Source: Jaapia argillacea MUCL 33604 (Eukaryota; Basidiomycota; Agaricomycetes; Jaapiales; Jaapiaceae). Taken from it: DNA of 26,919 bases. Below the pieces are notes generated by a model, which worked only from the letters and a program-made list of their open reading frames with translations, did not search any database and was not told where the DNA came from. The first letter of the stretch is position 1. The number at the start of each line of letters is the position of its first letter. The position numbers were made by a program, and so were the translations under genes. The stretch lies in the NCBI GenBank assembly GCA_000697665.1, contig KL197709.1:63196-90114 (forward strand). Direction: 5' to 3'. Of the stretch, positions 1-11,269 are shown piece after piece.

Positions 1-27
1 CTGGCAATAACGTCCAACGTGATGTAG

Positions 28-769
28 GCTCGTCGCACAAATCCCATTTTTGAACACTATGAAGATGCATGGGTGGTCGACTATTACGCTTCGTGCGGCG
101 CCTTCCACCAGCTGCGTGCGAAGAACAAGGCGAGGTCTCTTCCTCAGGATGCATCGGACGGTGAAAGAGGCTCAAGTCCTTCGCCCTCCCCACCTGTACG
201 TTTTCGCTTGCGTTATGCCTATTGCCAAGTCTCATCCCATCCAGCCCTCGGAGTCGAACATTCCAAAATTGGACTCCTCGCATCGCAAGCCATCGAGGCC
301 CTTCCGCCCAGTCCCCCTCAGAAATGAACGGCCCTCCTCACCTGCTCCTGCTCAACGTCTCCGACCCCCGATTCGTGGCAATGCTTCGGCTTTGATCTCC
401 AACCGAGCATCCCTCCCAAAGCGATGCCCCTCGCCTGCACACTTTCATGCATCCGTGCGTGGACAGTCACCGGCTACGTCCTCGCGCCCCCAAGAATCGG
501 GGTCGCTCTCGAGGGATCTGGTCTACCCCTATCTGCCAGAGGGTTTCAGGGCCGACGATGAAATCTTCAAAGCCCTCAAGAATTATGGATGCACCACTCG
601 CCATGGGTGGGACATGTTCCTGCGCAATCCGAAGAGCGAACAAGATCACGTTTTGCTTGACTTCTTTCAATCACGGCAGATCTCGGCACTTCAGTACCGT
701 ACCATGGTCAGGATCATGTTCCAATTGCCCAGGCATGGGGTGAGCCGCATGGTTCTAGGTGACGAGTGA
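28..769 (+). CDS. 3' part of an unrecognised spliced gene (5' end outside window)
   Basis: I do not recognise this gene. Frame 1 reads as protein from base 28, directly after a TAG that can serve as a 3' splice site (25-27), so the first exon seen is probably internal and the real start lies off the window. That exon (28-195, 56 codons) has a mixed-residue stretch followed by a Ser/Pro-rich end. A GTACGT donor at 196 and an AG at 243-244 (49-nt intron; AG at 252-253 would give 58 nt and the same phase) join it to a frame open to the TGA at 767-769. The second exon is Pro/Arg/Ser-rich and probably disordered, then about 75 C-terminal residues look folded and helical. An unspliced alternative from the ATG at 58 is possible, but its N-terminus looks less protein-like. 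Function unknown. Confidence 0.5.
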
Positions 770-1136
770 TGGGCTGGAGGCTTCTTATCTCATTGTCGCC
801 ATTCTTATGTTTTGTTATATTGTGTTACTACAACGGTGCTCCCTCCCTCTCTCTCCATTTTCCTTTGATACCCACATCGCACTGGGTTGTATGGGTTTAT
901 CATTGTATGCTTGTATCTTATTCTTGTGTTACTTACGCTCTCTCCCAATGTCTTTTTCTATTTATACTGTTACCCCTACGCTGTCATGTTTCAAGTTTGG
1001 CCAATTGACCCGTTGTATGATAGTGGCGCGCTTGTCAATCAGGTTTTGCATTGTAATTGGAGCATCACGCAGGAGAGTCAGGCAAGCGAGGCATCAACCA
1101 AGCATCATACTACGGGAAGTGATAGCATTTATTTTG
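770..1136. other. Non-coding, T-rich 3' flank
   Basis: This T-rich stretch downstream of the left-edge gene has the look of a fungal 3' untranslated region or terminator region. I see no coding frame I trust and no clear polyadenylation signal. Confidence 0.3.
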
Positions 1137-1292
1137 AGTGCTTCCATCACTCTTCAGCTACAAAGGAGTGCTAAGTACACTGGTTCGGACAGCACGCAAA
1201 ATAAGTGCTTGGGGCACTCATAAAAAAGTGTCTCTAGCGAAAATTACTAAACTAGTGCCCGGGGCACTCCTCAAGAAAGTGCCGAAGGGGCT
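1137..1292. repeat. Cluster 1 of 15-bp inverted repeat AGTGC-N5-GCACT
   Basis: Five 15-bp sites with the same architecture occur at 1137-1151, 1167-1181, 1204-1218, 1254-1268 and 1278-1292. The two best are AGTGCTTGGGGCACT and AGTGCCCGGGGCACT; the others have one arm degraded. The last two start 24 bp apart, a spacing that recurs in cluster 2. No coding frame covers the cluster convincingly. It could be a protein-binding array, a hairpin-rich remnant of a transposable element, or a degraded minisatellite. Confidence 0.6.
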
Positions 1293-3120
1293 CGTTTACT
1301 AGTCGAGAGTTTGCAGTGCTCGCGTCCTGAAATCAATAACGACTGCGACCACGATATGACACAATACCCAGGTAACGAAGTGGTGGCAAGCCACTTGCGA
1401 CACAGTGAAAAAACAAGCATTACGACCCGATGGGCAATTAAACGAGGTTCGATAATGAACTTTCGGTGGTGGCGAGGTCGTATCGACGTTCTTATGGCAG
1501 AGATACTGACGAACAGGACGTTTGAGAAAGGAGGAGGAACCTGCTGGAGTAGTGAAGGGAGGACTTAGCAAGCAATGGATGGCCGAGTGAGGGAAAGTGT
1601 GTGGACGAGTGGCGCGATAAACTCATATTCGAGTAGAGCTCGATGGACCAACCCTATGGCGTTTCTGGGTTAGGTTGACCTTGAGTTTTCATGTGACGCT
1701 GGGTCGGTGAGGAGGGCCAATCCTACAAAAGCGTCACAAGCATGATACTAGAGATTAAAAAAGTGGATAATATACCTTCGAGCGGGAGTTACATCGACGA
1801 GACACTTTTCGTGAGAAGAGAGGGCAAGCAAGCAATTAGATTAAGAAGACGATGCGGAGAGAGAGGACGTCGAAGATGACAGTATGAAAGTGAAAAAACG
1901 ACCGAATGTTGAGAGAAAGAGGGAATGGGCGCGTGAAACCGTCGGAGCAAGATACGCAAGGGCGGGCAGGTGGCCGTGGGCTGTCGGCAATGTGACGACT
2001 ACAACCCGATTCTGCGTCAAATCACAGATATTAACTTGAAGGCGGTGAGATTGTCGGACGGATTGGGTTGGTGTGACGAGGCAAGATGGTAACATGGTTC
2101 ACCCGGGGTGAAAATAAGGGATCTGACTGGTCGCGATGTGGAATCTCTCTTTCCCAAATCAGACAACCAATCGGTTTAGTGTATCGCCGCAGAGTCTGAG
2201 GCAAGGAACAAGCGCATATAGGCACCATTTGGCCATGCAACCCGCTTGATACGTCGAAAAATACATACCTGTGATACCTTAGGTCTATCGAGTCGCCACG
2301 ATCATGGCGAGAGTAGTATTGACTTACTCATTGGTTTCTGGAACGGAAGGTATTCAACCCTCTTTGAGTATAGCGCTATGGCGCTGGCATAATAGAGGAC
2401 ACCAGAAGCAAGCATACATGAAGCTTGTAGAAGTCGTGGATGCGAAGCAATATGGGCGAAAGCGCTTGCGCTTTCCGGTCCCACAGTGTGGACTCTGCAC
2501 TCAGGGAGAAAACCGAGCCGAGCTGCAATTCCCAGCAGGTTAGGAGTCGGACGACGCATCCAGCGAGGCTCGGATACCCCAGAACTAGGAGTCAGACGAG
2601 GTAGCTTGAGAAGTGTGCCACATAGCAAGGAAAGGATTGGTGAAGTCAGGCTTGGCAGATGACTGCTGGCTTGGGTTCTTCTGAAGATGAAGGTGACCGG
2701 GCTCCTTTGGGATTGCATCGAACCTATACGATACGAAGGATTCCGTAGACAGGAGAGTTCTTGTTGATTGACGAGCCTGGTGCCCTGTAGCTTCCGGAAT
2801 TTATGAGGGTCCGTAATAGCCATCCCTCGAAGTCACCCCAGCCATGTGAAGAGGTCTCCGCGTGTAACTGGTCAGGCAATAGGCGAGTCATCGCAATTCC
2901 CAATCTTGGGCATGGCATCACTTGTGTGATAGTTATGGCTTCGAGGGAACACAGAATGTGCTTGCTGCTCATAAGAGAATTGAGGTGGGTGTAATGCATC
3001 TGTTGCCAACTTGCGAGGCGAGTCACCCCGATGCCACAGCCGGTGAGTAGTTGTTCGGCCAGTGCAGCAAAACTTGGATCCTCACAACAGGGCGTAATGA
3101 CGATGATCGCGTTGTGGTGC
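1293..3120. other. No gene seen; two short palindromes
   Basis: No convincing coding region on either strand. The longest open frame (minus strand, about 2302-2823) is low in recognisable features and I do not call it. Two short perfect palindromic sites are present: ATAGCGCTAT at 2370-2379, and GAAAGCGC-TT-GCGCTTTC at 2458-2475. Confidence 0.35.
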
Positions 3121-6040
3121 TCAAAAAATTCGCTGAGCCGATGATAGAATTTGGATTGCCTTGCAGCTGGATAGATCCTGAAGCCGAACGAAGGGGGGGG
3201 CTGGAGGGCCGAGGGTAGATGTGATGGCCAAATCGGCAGTGTGATTTGGCAGCACCTGAAACGGCATCCGGATTCTACGAACTTCGTCCAGTCGCACCGT
3301 GCGTCGTTTCGTTCGTCCGGACTCGGAGAACCATAGCCCAGGACTGAGTTGTCCGAATCTCATCTGTGTTCTGAATGGATGGGTGGAAGGAGTGATAGGC
3401 AGTGTGGAAGTTGATCGAGAGAAACTGACAACAAGCATAGGATAATGGGGTGAAATACTCGTGTTCGTAGTAAGATCCGTTGCTGATGGTGATGAAGGGA
3501 CAATAGCATGGGACAGTAGTGCTTGTGAGACTTCGATATTAATGACGATCGTAGTCGGTGTAACCCTAGACGAGAAGTCCGATGGTCGTAGAGGTAGAAT
3601 AATTGTATGAGTGTTGAAAATGGCACTTATGATGGTGCCATGGCCATAGAAATGCATTCCATGGTGGTAAAGACCACAGGTAGAATGGAGAATTGACCGG
3701 GTCACGGTGGTCAATCGAATTAGCACGTCTTGAGAACGACGGTAGCCGAGAGGAGGAAGTATCCTGAGAGCGTTAAGAGCGGACGATAATGTCGGTGTCG
3801 GTGGGTAACAAATCATCAAGTGAGAACTGATGGCAGAAATCGTTGGATAGGCGTTGAGACAGATATGGTATGGGGATGAGTTTGCATGGAGATCATAAAC
3901 ACTGGGTTAGGGTGAAGGTATTATGGGAGATGGACGTGATGCGCATTCGGTATCATAATATCTTGAGATGAAGATAGTAGTCAGCCCAACTTCGAGTGGA
4001 GATGAGAGGTTTGGTAGCCAAATCGGTGACAACAGGATTGTGTTGCGAGCGGGATAGTGTGCGGGAAGTGCCAGAGGTGATAGGAACTTTAAGTACTCTG
4101 ATCTAGCGCGGATATGTACGCGTTGCGGGTGTTCTGTTTCGTTGAGGATGGTGGTCTGGGTTGGTTGGGTGCGAGGGCTCGGTTGGTTGTCCTGGCAGTG
4201 AAAAGCCACGGAATTCGCTACCCGAGAGCTTCAGGATTCACTATCAAATATACAGCAGAGCCACTGAGTCGCTGATTTGGTTTGAGAGAGACAAAGCCGT
4301 GAACGTCCATGTTCAGAAAAATAGCATAAGGTTGTCGAGGGTGATGAGCAAATCGTGAGTGTTGATATTGATGAAATCGAATGTTCGACTGTGTAGTGAA
4401 AACGAGCGGGAGTATGGGATCCACGGAGGACAGGGTTAAACAGCCAAAGCCGAGAGGAGATCGGCGTAATGTGAACGAGACGCGCAGGGTGAATGACAAC
4501 CAATCGAGGATGACAGTCAGAGATGCCGTCTCAAGATGTTTGCGCCCGCAAGGGAGCAAATAGCTATCCAACCTTAGAATTGGGATGGAGTGAGTGTTTT
4601 GAACACTGAAATAGCTGAAAGCGGAGAGGAGATTGCGCACAACATTGCGAGCGGATAGGTGGAGTGAGGCTCCAAGGATATTTATGCGATCCCTTGGACG
4701 GCTCAATCGAGAGTGTGAACGACGAGTGAGTGAAATACATAAAGATACCGTTGTGAAGATTGGTATTCGTTCATATTCGGTTGCTTCCGCGGGCCTTAGA
4801 TAAATAGGTGAGATTGCGACGACCGGGAGCGGGCGAGTGGTGGTAGTCGGAGCATTCGAGAGTCTCGGACATGTCATACAGGGGAGTAGCTGCGTAGGAT
4901 GGCATGTACATCACGAGGTTTCATATCGAGCGATCGCTGTGTAGATAGGCGAAGAGCCAGGCGCAAGGTGATTGGTAGTGCGTGAGATGGCGAGCCGTGC
5001 GCGAGTGATATGCTGGTTTTGAGTGGACGTGGTAGAGATGACACTGAGGGGGCTCGGAGTGATATGACATCCATACCGAGAGCGTAGATGTATGGGAATA
5101 CGCCAACAGTGTAGAAGGTAGCAGAAGAGGTTAACGTGTGAACCGTGGGGAACCATGCCTGATCGACGAGGACCCTCTGCATGTGTCTGGCTGGGCGGTC
5201 GGTCGATGACTATGGGATAGCAGAATGATGGATGAAGGTGAAGGGGAACTCGGTTTGTAAAATTTTGGTACGTAGTACTGGGAGCGGTGTCTTGGCGGTG
5301 GGTATAAGACGATGATAGCCAACCCGAAGCAAGTAATTCATATGAATCTCGAGGATGCAAGGTGAGAGTTATTGGGGGAGACGGATGGTCATGTCGAGGG
5401 CGGAGAGGATCAAGTGTGCTGATAGGAAGCATTGTCGTGACTGCGCCGATGTCAGAGATGGTTAGATGTGGCGCGTATGGCTGCTGAGTAGTTCAGGTCA
5501 TATTCCGGTTGAGAGGGAAGGGGGGTAACGAGTAGCTAGTTAGTGAGGAGGGTAGCAGCCACACGGATAGCAGAGAGTAGATGGGGGCACATGAATTGGT
5601 AGCGAAGATATTGACAAAGGTGATAATATACACAAGATCATTTCGTCTGAAAGTAGACATCGTAGCGGAGGCCGTCGCATTGACATTGATCGCAATTGCG
5701 AAAACGAGGCTCCGGACATTGCAGCTGCTCGCATCAACGGTGAAGCAGTAGCAGTAGCCGTAGCAGTAGCCGTAGCAGTAGCCGTAGCAGTAGCAGTAGC
5801 AGTAGCCGTGGCGGTAGCGGTGTAGCGGTAGCAGTAGCAGGAGAAAGGATGTTAGCAATAGCGGTAGCAAGGTATCGATAGCTGGAGCACGATGGTACTG
5901 ATAGCGGTACTGAGCAGGGGGTGTCGCGCTAAGCGGATACGTGGCTCCGAAACCGATAGGTTGGGCCAACGAGAAGTCAGAAACCGACGCGTAAGTACTG
6001 GACTTGAATTGAAAGGAGATCAAGGCTGACCTTCATGTAA
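3121..6040. other. Purine-rich top strand without a supported gene
   Basis: The plus strand is markedly G/A-rich for nearly 3 kb, so the minus strand is pyrimidine-rich. Several long open frames exist on the minus strand (about 3121-3819, 4218-4877, 4911-5432, 5493-6023). Their conceptual products are Ser/Thr/Pro/Leu/His-rich, show no domain I recognise and overlap one another in different frames. That is what a stop-poor composition produces. I treat the stretch as non-coding or an ancient degraded element. Confidence 0.35.
5743..5842. repeat. TAGCNG microsatellite
   Basis: A run of TAGCAG and TAGCCG hexamers with a few GGC and TGT interruptions fills most of this interval and decays to the right into scattered TAGC units up to about 5,910. 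Read on the minus strand it gives an alternating Tyr-Cys and Tyr-Gly tract, which should not be mistaken for a structured protein. Confidence 0.85.
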
Positions 6041-7411
6041 AATCGGGATATCAGGTGGAATGGATCCCGGACAGCCATGCTACGTGACTGTCGCACATCG
6101 GTTGAAGGTCTTAGCGAGTCGCTTCACGTGCCGGTTAAGTATTTGAACCCAGCAGCTTGAAATATACTTCGACAACGATCAGCTCGTCCGGTAAGAGAGC
6201 TGGATCCAAGATAGATATCGTGGTGTCTTGAAGGCAGGTTCCGATAGCGGAGTATACACCTGGGAGGGGGGGGGCAACGGGGTTCCAACGGATACGAATA
6301 TCGATTATCGATTTTGGTGGTGTCATTATGCTGCAGGGGAGGGTCGATACTATGAGGCAGGGGAGGTTCAATGGCCTCGGGACTCTGTAGTATATAGGCG
6401 AACGGCGGCGGAAGATGGGTCATTGGACCGTCTGATGCATGTCTTTCCATTGAAATCTGTTAGCCCTTGCTCCTCGTCATCTCTGCCTTGTCCTAGCCTA
6501 CAACGAGTCCCTGTCCTTCTCCTCTTGGCCTCATCTCTGGCCGAGGAGCAGGAGGCCTTCTGACCAAGGTTCACGTCGCCGCACCCTGGCACATGCTGTC
6601 CAGGTCGCCGTTTGTGGAGACGAAGGGTATAGAGAGACCTGCGAACGCGGCATCCAAGGTAGATGACGTAGAGCATAGTGTAGGTAGAGGGAGATTGTGC
6701 AGAATATCAAACACAGGACTGGCACTTGAAGTCGCAGGTAAATTTTCGTGAGATGAAAATAAGTGAGATGAACCAGGTTGTGCTCGTGCTATATGATAGA
6801 TTCCAGAGTCGCAGAAAAGAAAAGAAAACAGCAGAGCGCGACAGGCTATGCTGCAGGCTGTAGGCAGGCGTCGTCGCGGTACGATGAAAAGAGTATCGTG
6901 CCGCGCCTGCCGCTCGCTCAAAGACGAAGTTCTATTCCTTCCCTCATGCCTCGCTACGTAATAGAACTGCAAACACTAGTAATGGTGGAACCAGCAAAAG
7001 TCTTAACGTTGCCTGATCGGAGCTGAAGGCAGAGGAAGCCGCTTTGTTGTCGAGAGGATTGCACAGACAGAGTTATCCAATTATACAGTGTCCACACTGG
7101 ATGCCAGGTAGAGAGGGAGAGCGTTCGAGTCGGTGTTGGGAAGAGAAGGCGTGGGACTTTTACCTTTAGAGAATTCCGTCGCGTTGACGCGTCTGTGGCG
7201 CGTTCGTTGATGACGCGTCGGAGTTACAACTCAATTTAAACTCAGTCTGTTCCTCACCATAATCTTGCCTTGATATTGCCATCCCTCTGCTGTCGCGCCG
7301 CCAGGAATTGTCGGGCAAATATTCCATTAACTCTTGCAGGGGTGCATCGTATTCAACCTCCCAACCTCCTATATCAAGTACTCGTAATGGTTGATTTAGG
7401 GATCGCAGCCC
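6041..7411. other. No gene seen; promoter-like motif pair
   Basis: No frame here reads as a protein I trust. A G-run of nine lies near 6,267-6,275. Two ACGCGT sites, 7187-7192 and 7213-7218, both in a TGACGCGTC context, lie 26 bp apart. In yeasts ACGCGT is the core bound by MBF (Mbp1-Swi6); whether that applies here is unknown. Confidence 0.3.
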
Positions 7412-8214
7412 TTGTTGGTGAGGTCCATTTTGGCTCCCTCAGCTCAAACGTTTCAACAACTCACTTATGATTTCATGCAGTTGTCCCACCTCAAGGAGGC
7501 CATACCTCCGGATACGATCTGGTACGCATATAGCCACCCGCCCGAACGGCTGCCCCAGGGTGGAAGCGTTCGGAAACAATGTAGACCGTCTCCGTTAATG
7601 CTATTATACTATGGTGAGCACATTTGGATGCAGAACACGCCTAGCAGTGACCATCGTGTCAGCTCACCACGATCCAGATCCTTCCGCTGTCCCCCAACCA
7701 TGGATTACATGACAGTCCACTAGAACCCCCCATCTAGCCTTTTGGTGGCTCGAATACACGATCATGAGAAGGCATTGTACATGGTTTGAGTCACGGCTAT
7801 GTTATCCTCCTTCACACATCAAAACTGACCGCCCGTGACCAGCACACATACGAGGGAAGTTGTTCGAGGATGATGTGCCTTCCCGAATGACATTCGCACC
7901 ATCCCTTCAAGTATTACTGACATTTACTGTGCCCCTCGCCGTCACTAGCGTACGTGGTTATGGATTGTTTGTCATATCCCCGTTCAGCTTGCCTAAACCG
8001 TCTCTTGCCTTCCTCCCATGTTTTTAGCACTTAGCGTCACATTCCGACAGCACCACCTTTGGATGTCATCAACTCTCTCGAAACGGGGTGTTTCGATGAA
8101 GTCTTCTCTCCACCCATGTGGTTCTTTCTGGATGCCTCCAGTCGACCAGTGGGAGCTCGGGGTGGAGGGACTTGTGGATTGCTTGTTGGTGTAATTGAGC
8201 GGTGTTAGACTATG
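7412..8214 (+). pseudogene. Possible degraded coding region
   Basis: Three plus-strand stretches read like protein but lie in different frames. 7412-7723 is open in frame 2. About 7,852-8,028 is frame 0, preceded by an in-frame TGA. About 8,041-8,214 is frame 1 and ends at TAG. A motif such as SPPMWFFLDASSRPVGARGG in the last segment looks real rather than random. No single set of introns I can find joins them without stops, so if this was a gene it is probably broken. The family is not recognised, and composition alone may explain the openness. Confidence 0.22.
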
Positions 8215-8271
8215 TGTATTCCTAACTAAATAGCCGTGTCAATCTATCCCATGCATCATCATCTGAATTAT

Positions 8272-8506
8272 AGTGCTTGGGGCCGTGCAGAAAGTAGCAA
8301 ATGCTCGTCATATTGAGTGCCGAAGTCGCTTAGAACAATTCAACAAAGTGCTCTAGGTACTTGAAAACAGTACCTACCCCCCGGAAACAAGTGCACTTCG
8401 CTCTGGATGTTAAATAACAATCATGTCCGGTCCAGAGCACAAAGCACTCCTCGGAAAAGTGACCGAGGCACTTGCCCTGCGAGTGCTATGGGCACTCGTG
8501 GGCACT
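8272..8506. repeat. Cluster 2 of 15-bp inverted repeat AGTGC-N5-GCACT
   Basis: Six 15-bp sites with the architecture of cluster 1 occur at 8272-8286, 8316-8330, 8347-8361, 8434-8448, 8458-8472 and 8482-8496; a partial one lies at 8492-8506. The best is AGTGCTATGGGCACT. Three successive sites start exactly 24 bp apart (8434, 8458, 8482). The context GCACTCCTC followed by an AGTG site is shared with cluster 1 (near 1264), so the two clusters are related in sequence and not only in motif. Confidence 0.6.
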
Positions 8507-9065
8507 TTTTTGGAGAGCGGTGGACACTGGTTTCGTACAGCCTTCGTCACTCTTTTTGAGTGAGTTTACTTCCCGTGATCAACGTCCAACATGGCCCACG
8601 TGAAACATTCAATACGACGGATACAGGCGGTTGGTCGCTGTTCGAACTCTGTTTTGGAACTTTTTTCCCACTCCAGCCAACAAGGCCATCCTCTCCTCCA
8701 TCTCACCCCTATAATCTCTAAAGCCTCGCGAGGTACCAAGACACGCGTCGCTCCCGATTTTTTCAGTCGTAGACTTGCGACGCCTCGCTCGTCCAGTTTC
8801 CCAACCCCTTCAAACCAGCAAATACACGTCCCAGGGCGTCTATCCTCAAAGGTGTTCTGTTTCAGTCGTCCTTGACAGGTCTTCTCGCTGTACTCATATC
8901 CTCGAGGGTACGATTCCCCATCATCACTCAATATGCACAAATCAACGCTGCTGTCTGTTCCAGTCTTGTTGTAAGAATCGCACTTACCTGCAGGTAAGAA
9001 TGCCGTCGCAATCACGCGGTCGAAATGGCTAAGGACTACCATCCCGCAAAGTTCAATCTCAACCC
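8507..9065. other. Upstream region, no supported gene
   Basis: The plus strand is C/T-rich and resembles a fungal promoter and 5' leader for the broken gene that starts at 9066. A 168-codon minus-strand frame (8566-9072) spans it. That frame looks moderately protein-like but has no recognised domain, so I leave it uncalled. Confidence 0.3.
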
Positions 9066-11079
9066 ATGTCACTCCTCAAGTTCAATGTGCCCGGACTCGG
9101 GGTTTTTCACTTCTTTCAACATGGACGAAGGACCGGAGTATGGTTCGCCAGGTTTCACTTCGCACTGCCTGATGCCACCGATGATGTGGGTGATTTGGTA
9201 AACGCTCGAGTCCATTCCAAAGTCTATCCCATGCTCCCCTTCCTATTCAAACGTCCGCTCCGACATGGCGTCATCTTCGAGAGGCTCAATTACCGATTCG
9301 AAACCTTCCCCATCGTCTACGAATGCGGCAGCTGGAGGTTGGAAACCAGTGTCAGAGAGCAGTGGGAGGTTCTAGAGCAGGTCCTGACATCTCTAGCGAC
9401 CATTTCGCTCTCGCACGGCTCGCTTCGTTGTTTCGCAATTGAATCCCGTGCAACCCCAGCGCCTCGCTCGAAACGCTACCTCGACGGGTTCAGTAGCTCC
9501 CGGTCGGTTGCATGAACAGCCTACACGCTTTTGACCTTCTCATCGCGTCGTATTCTTTTGGAATTGCTACCTGTTCAACCACTACTTGGCGTGAGGAGTT
9601 GGCAGTTTATCATCCTACGCACTCCAATATGCTCTGTGCTTCTCCAATCAATTTGTTCAATCCTGGCTTCCGCGTCGGAGTGATCATTAACGTTTCCTGC
9701 TGTGATTGGATAGACTGGGTGTCGACAAAATTCTAGATCGTCTAAAGCACAGTTCTGCTCTTGGGTTCCACTTTTTGATCTTCTACTGTCCCGGCGTTTC
9801 AACAACGTCGGATACGAGATCCATGGCAAAGATCCTGGTCCCTAAAGTTTCACCCAATCACAAGTTGGGTCCCCTGAATTGGCGGAGCGATCTTGAACAG
9901 CAACAACAAACCAGCTCCACGGAAATCTTTTTCGAAAATCGAAACACTCGGCGTTACAATCACGTTTCACTTTCACCGTCAAAGGATTGCAACTTGGCCT
10001 CCATCCTCCAGCAAGAGCCCTCACTACCCATCAAACCCAGCTTTGCTCCCACTCTTTTTATATAATCGGCCTGTGTCCCATCCTCCGTCAGCCATCGTCG
10101 CTCACTTCTTCTCGGCGGGATTTTCTCACCTTCCAACCACCCGCCTCGCTTTCGGATAACTCCGAGTGGGTTAGAAGTCTGATTGTTGTCTTGATTTGCT
10201 GAACTAATTTGTCCCAGCTCGCCTTCAGCGTAACCCAACCACTTGGTTCATTTACGTTGGACATCCCATGACTTCCCGATCCTATTTTCGGATATGGTTC
10301 TGAGATGTGCCCACTTTCCCCATCCTACTCAAGGGACGAGCGTGGAAGCCGGGGTCGACGTTGATCAAGGGCTGGTTCTTGTTGGAGCACATTCTTGACC
10401 CACTCCCCGCCAATCTATCAACGGATTGCCTCCATCCTCACCATAGGTGAAAACGTGGTCAGGAACGCATGCTGTAATTCACCTCACGCATTCGACCTTA
10501 TCATGTTTGGCTCAGCGAGCATGTGGAGCACTATTTGACCCACCCCGATTTCGCCCCCCGTGCTGGCGCCGCAACCCCACCGCCGCAGTCCGACCGCGCT
10601 GACCGGGCACCATTGGTTGTGTCTCGTCACATCCCAAGATCGCTTTATTGGGAGGGACTCAATCAGGCCATTTCCACACTCCCACCAAACCTCCAGTGCT
10701 TCCAACGACTCGTACCGACCACCGGCGACTATTCTACCTTTATAAGTAGACGCGAACCCGCTTCCTCTCTTGCTGGTGTCTCCACCACGCCAAGCGGAAG
10801 CGTTCAGCCCTTATCCAAGTGTAAGGAAGTCTTCGAACGTTAGCCTCGAGCCGCCATCACAGCAGCTGTTGGGAGGATGGACCCTTCGACATAGGTTACT
10901 GGCCTCCTGCCGCAAAAACCTGGTTACAATCAATGCTCCACAGCATCAGGAACAGCTGCTACAAGTTGAGGACAGAGTCAGAACCCATGGAGTTGTTCCG
11001 TATTAGCGGGCTTGTTGACGCTCTCAGCGACAAGAACATCGGACATCTGGTGCCGACAGTTGGTGACAATACCACGCCA
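9066..11079 (+). pseudogene. Broken copy of an Agaricomycete multi-copy hypothetical gene
   Basis: An ATG at 9066 opens a 149-codon frame with ordered Trp residues (W90, W100) in the segment CGSWRLETSVREQWEVLEQV. From memory this resembles the W-x-(LE)-x-VR-x-x-WE-x-LE motif of a large Agaricomycete family of hypothetical proteins. The reading then shifts to frame 2 (to 9736), where GFRVGVIINVSCCDWIDW fits the same family. After a degraded middle, frame 2 resumes at 10220-10818 with stops at 10301, 10447 and 10475. A 47-nt GT-AG intron (10819-10865) leads into frame 1, with FDIGYWPPAAKTWLQSML resembling the family's C-terminal part, up to TGA at 11080. At least one frameshift and several stops argue against a working product. 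A promoter-like TATATAAT (10059-10066) and a good intron (10166-10217) in the middle leave open that this is two relics. Function unknown. Confidence 0.45.
10059..10066 (+). promoter_or_regulatory. TATA-like box
   Basis: TATATAAT is followed by C/T-rich sequence. About 100 bp further on comes an intron-like GTGGGT...CTAAT...CCCAG (10166-10217). This is a typical fungal promoter plus 5' leader arrangement, but the frame downstream (ATG at 10268) meets a stop after 11 codons. Confidence 0.3.
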
Positions 11080-11269
11080 TGACACCCATTTGTGACTTTG
11101 CCTTCCTGTCGGTCTTTCCATCGCTCCACAGGTTCTTCATCCGTCGCAAGCTCCGAACTGCCACGGTAACCACGGGAGTCCGCCTTTATTACCATGGAGA
11201 GACGGTATTATTATTTGTGATGACATCAATTCAACGTGCAATACAGCAACTCAGAAAACATGTTCTACT

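Noticed and set aside
5493-6023. 176-codon minus-strand frame with Tyr-Cys/Tyr-Gly repeats
   Set aside because: It is produced by the TAGCNG microsatellite and shows no other protein-like feature.
8566-9072. 168-codon minus-strand gene
   Set aside because: No recognised domain, and it overlaps the C/T-rich leader of the plus-strand relic. The product looks moderately protein-like but I cannot support it.
10301-10477. In-frame stops of the broken gene as proof of C-to-T (RIP-like) mutation
   Set aside because: Every stop codon is one C-to-T change away from CAA, CAG or CGA, so this observation alone carries no information. Only the CpG bias inside the satellite supports deamination.
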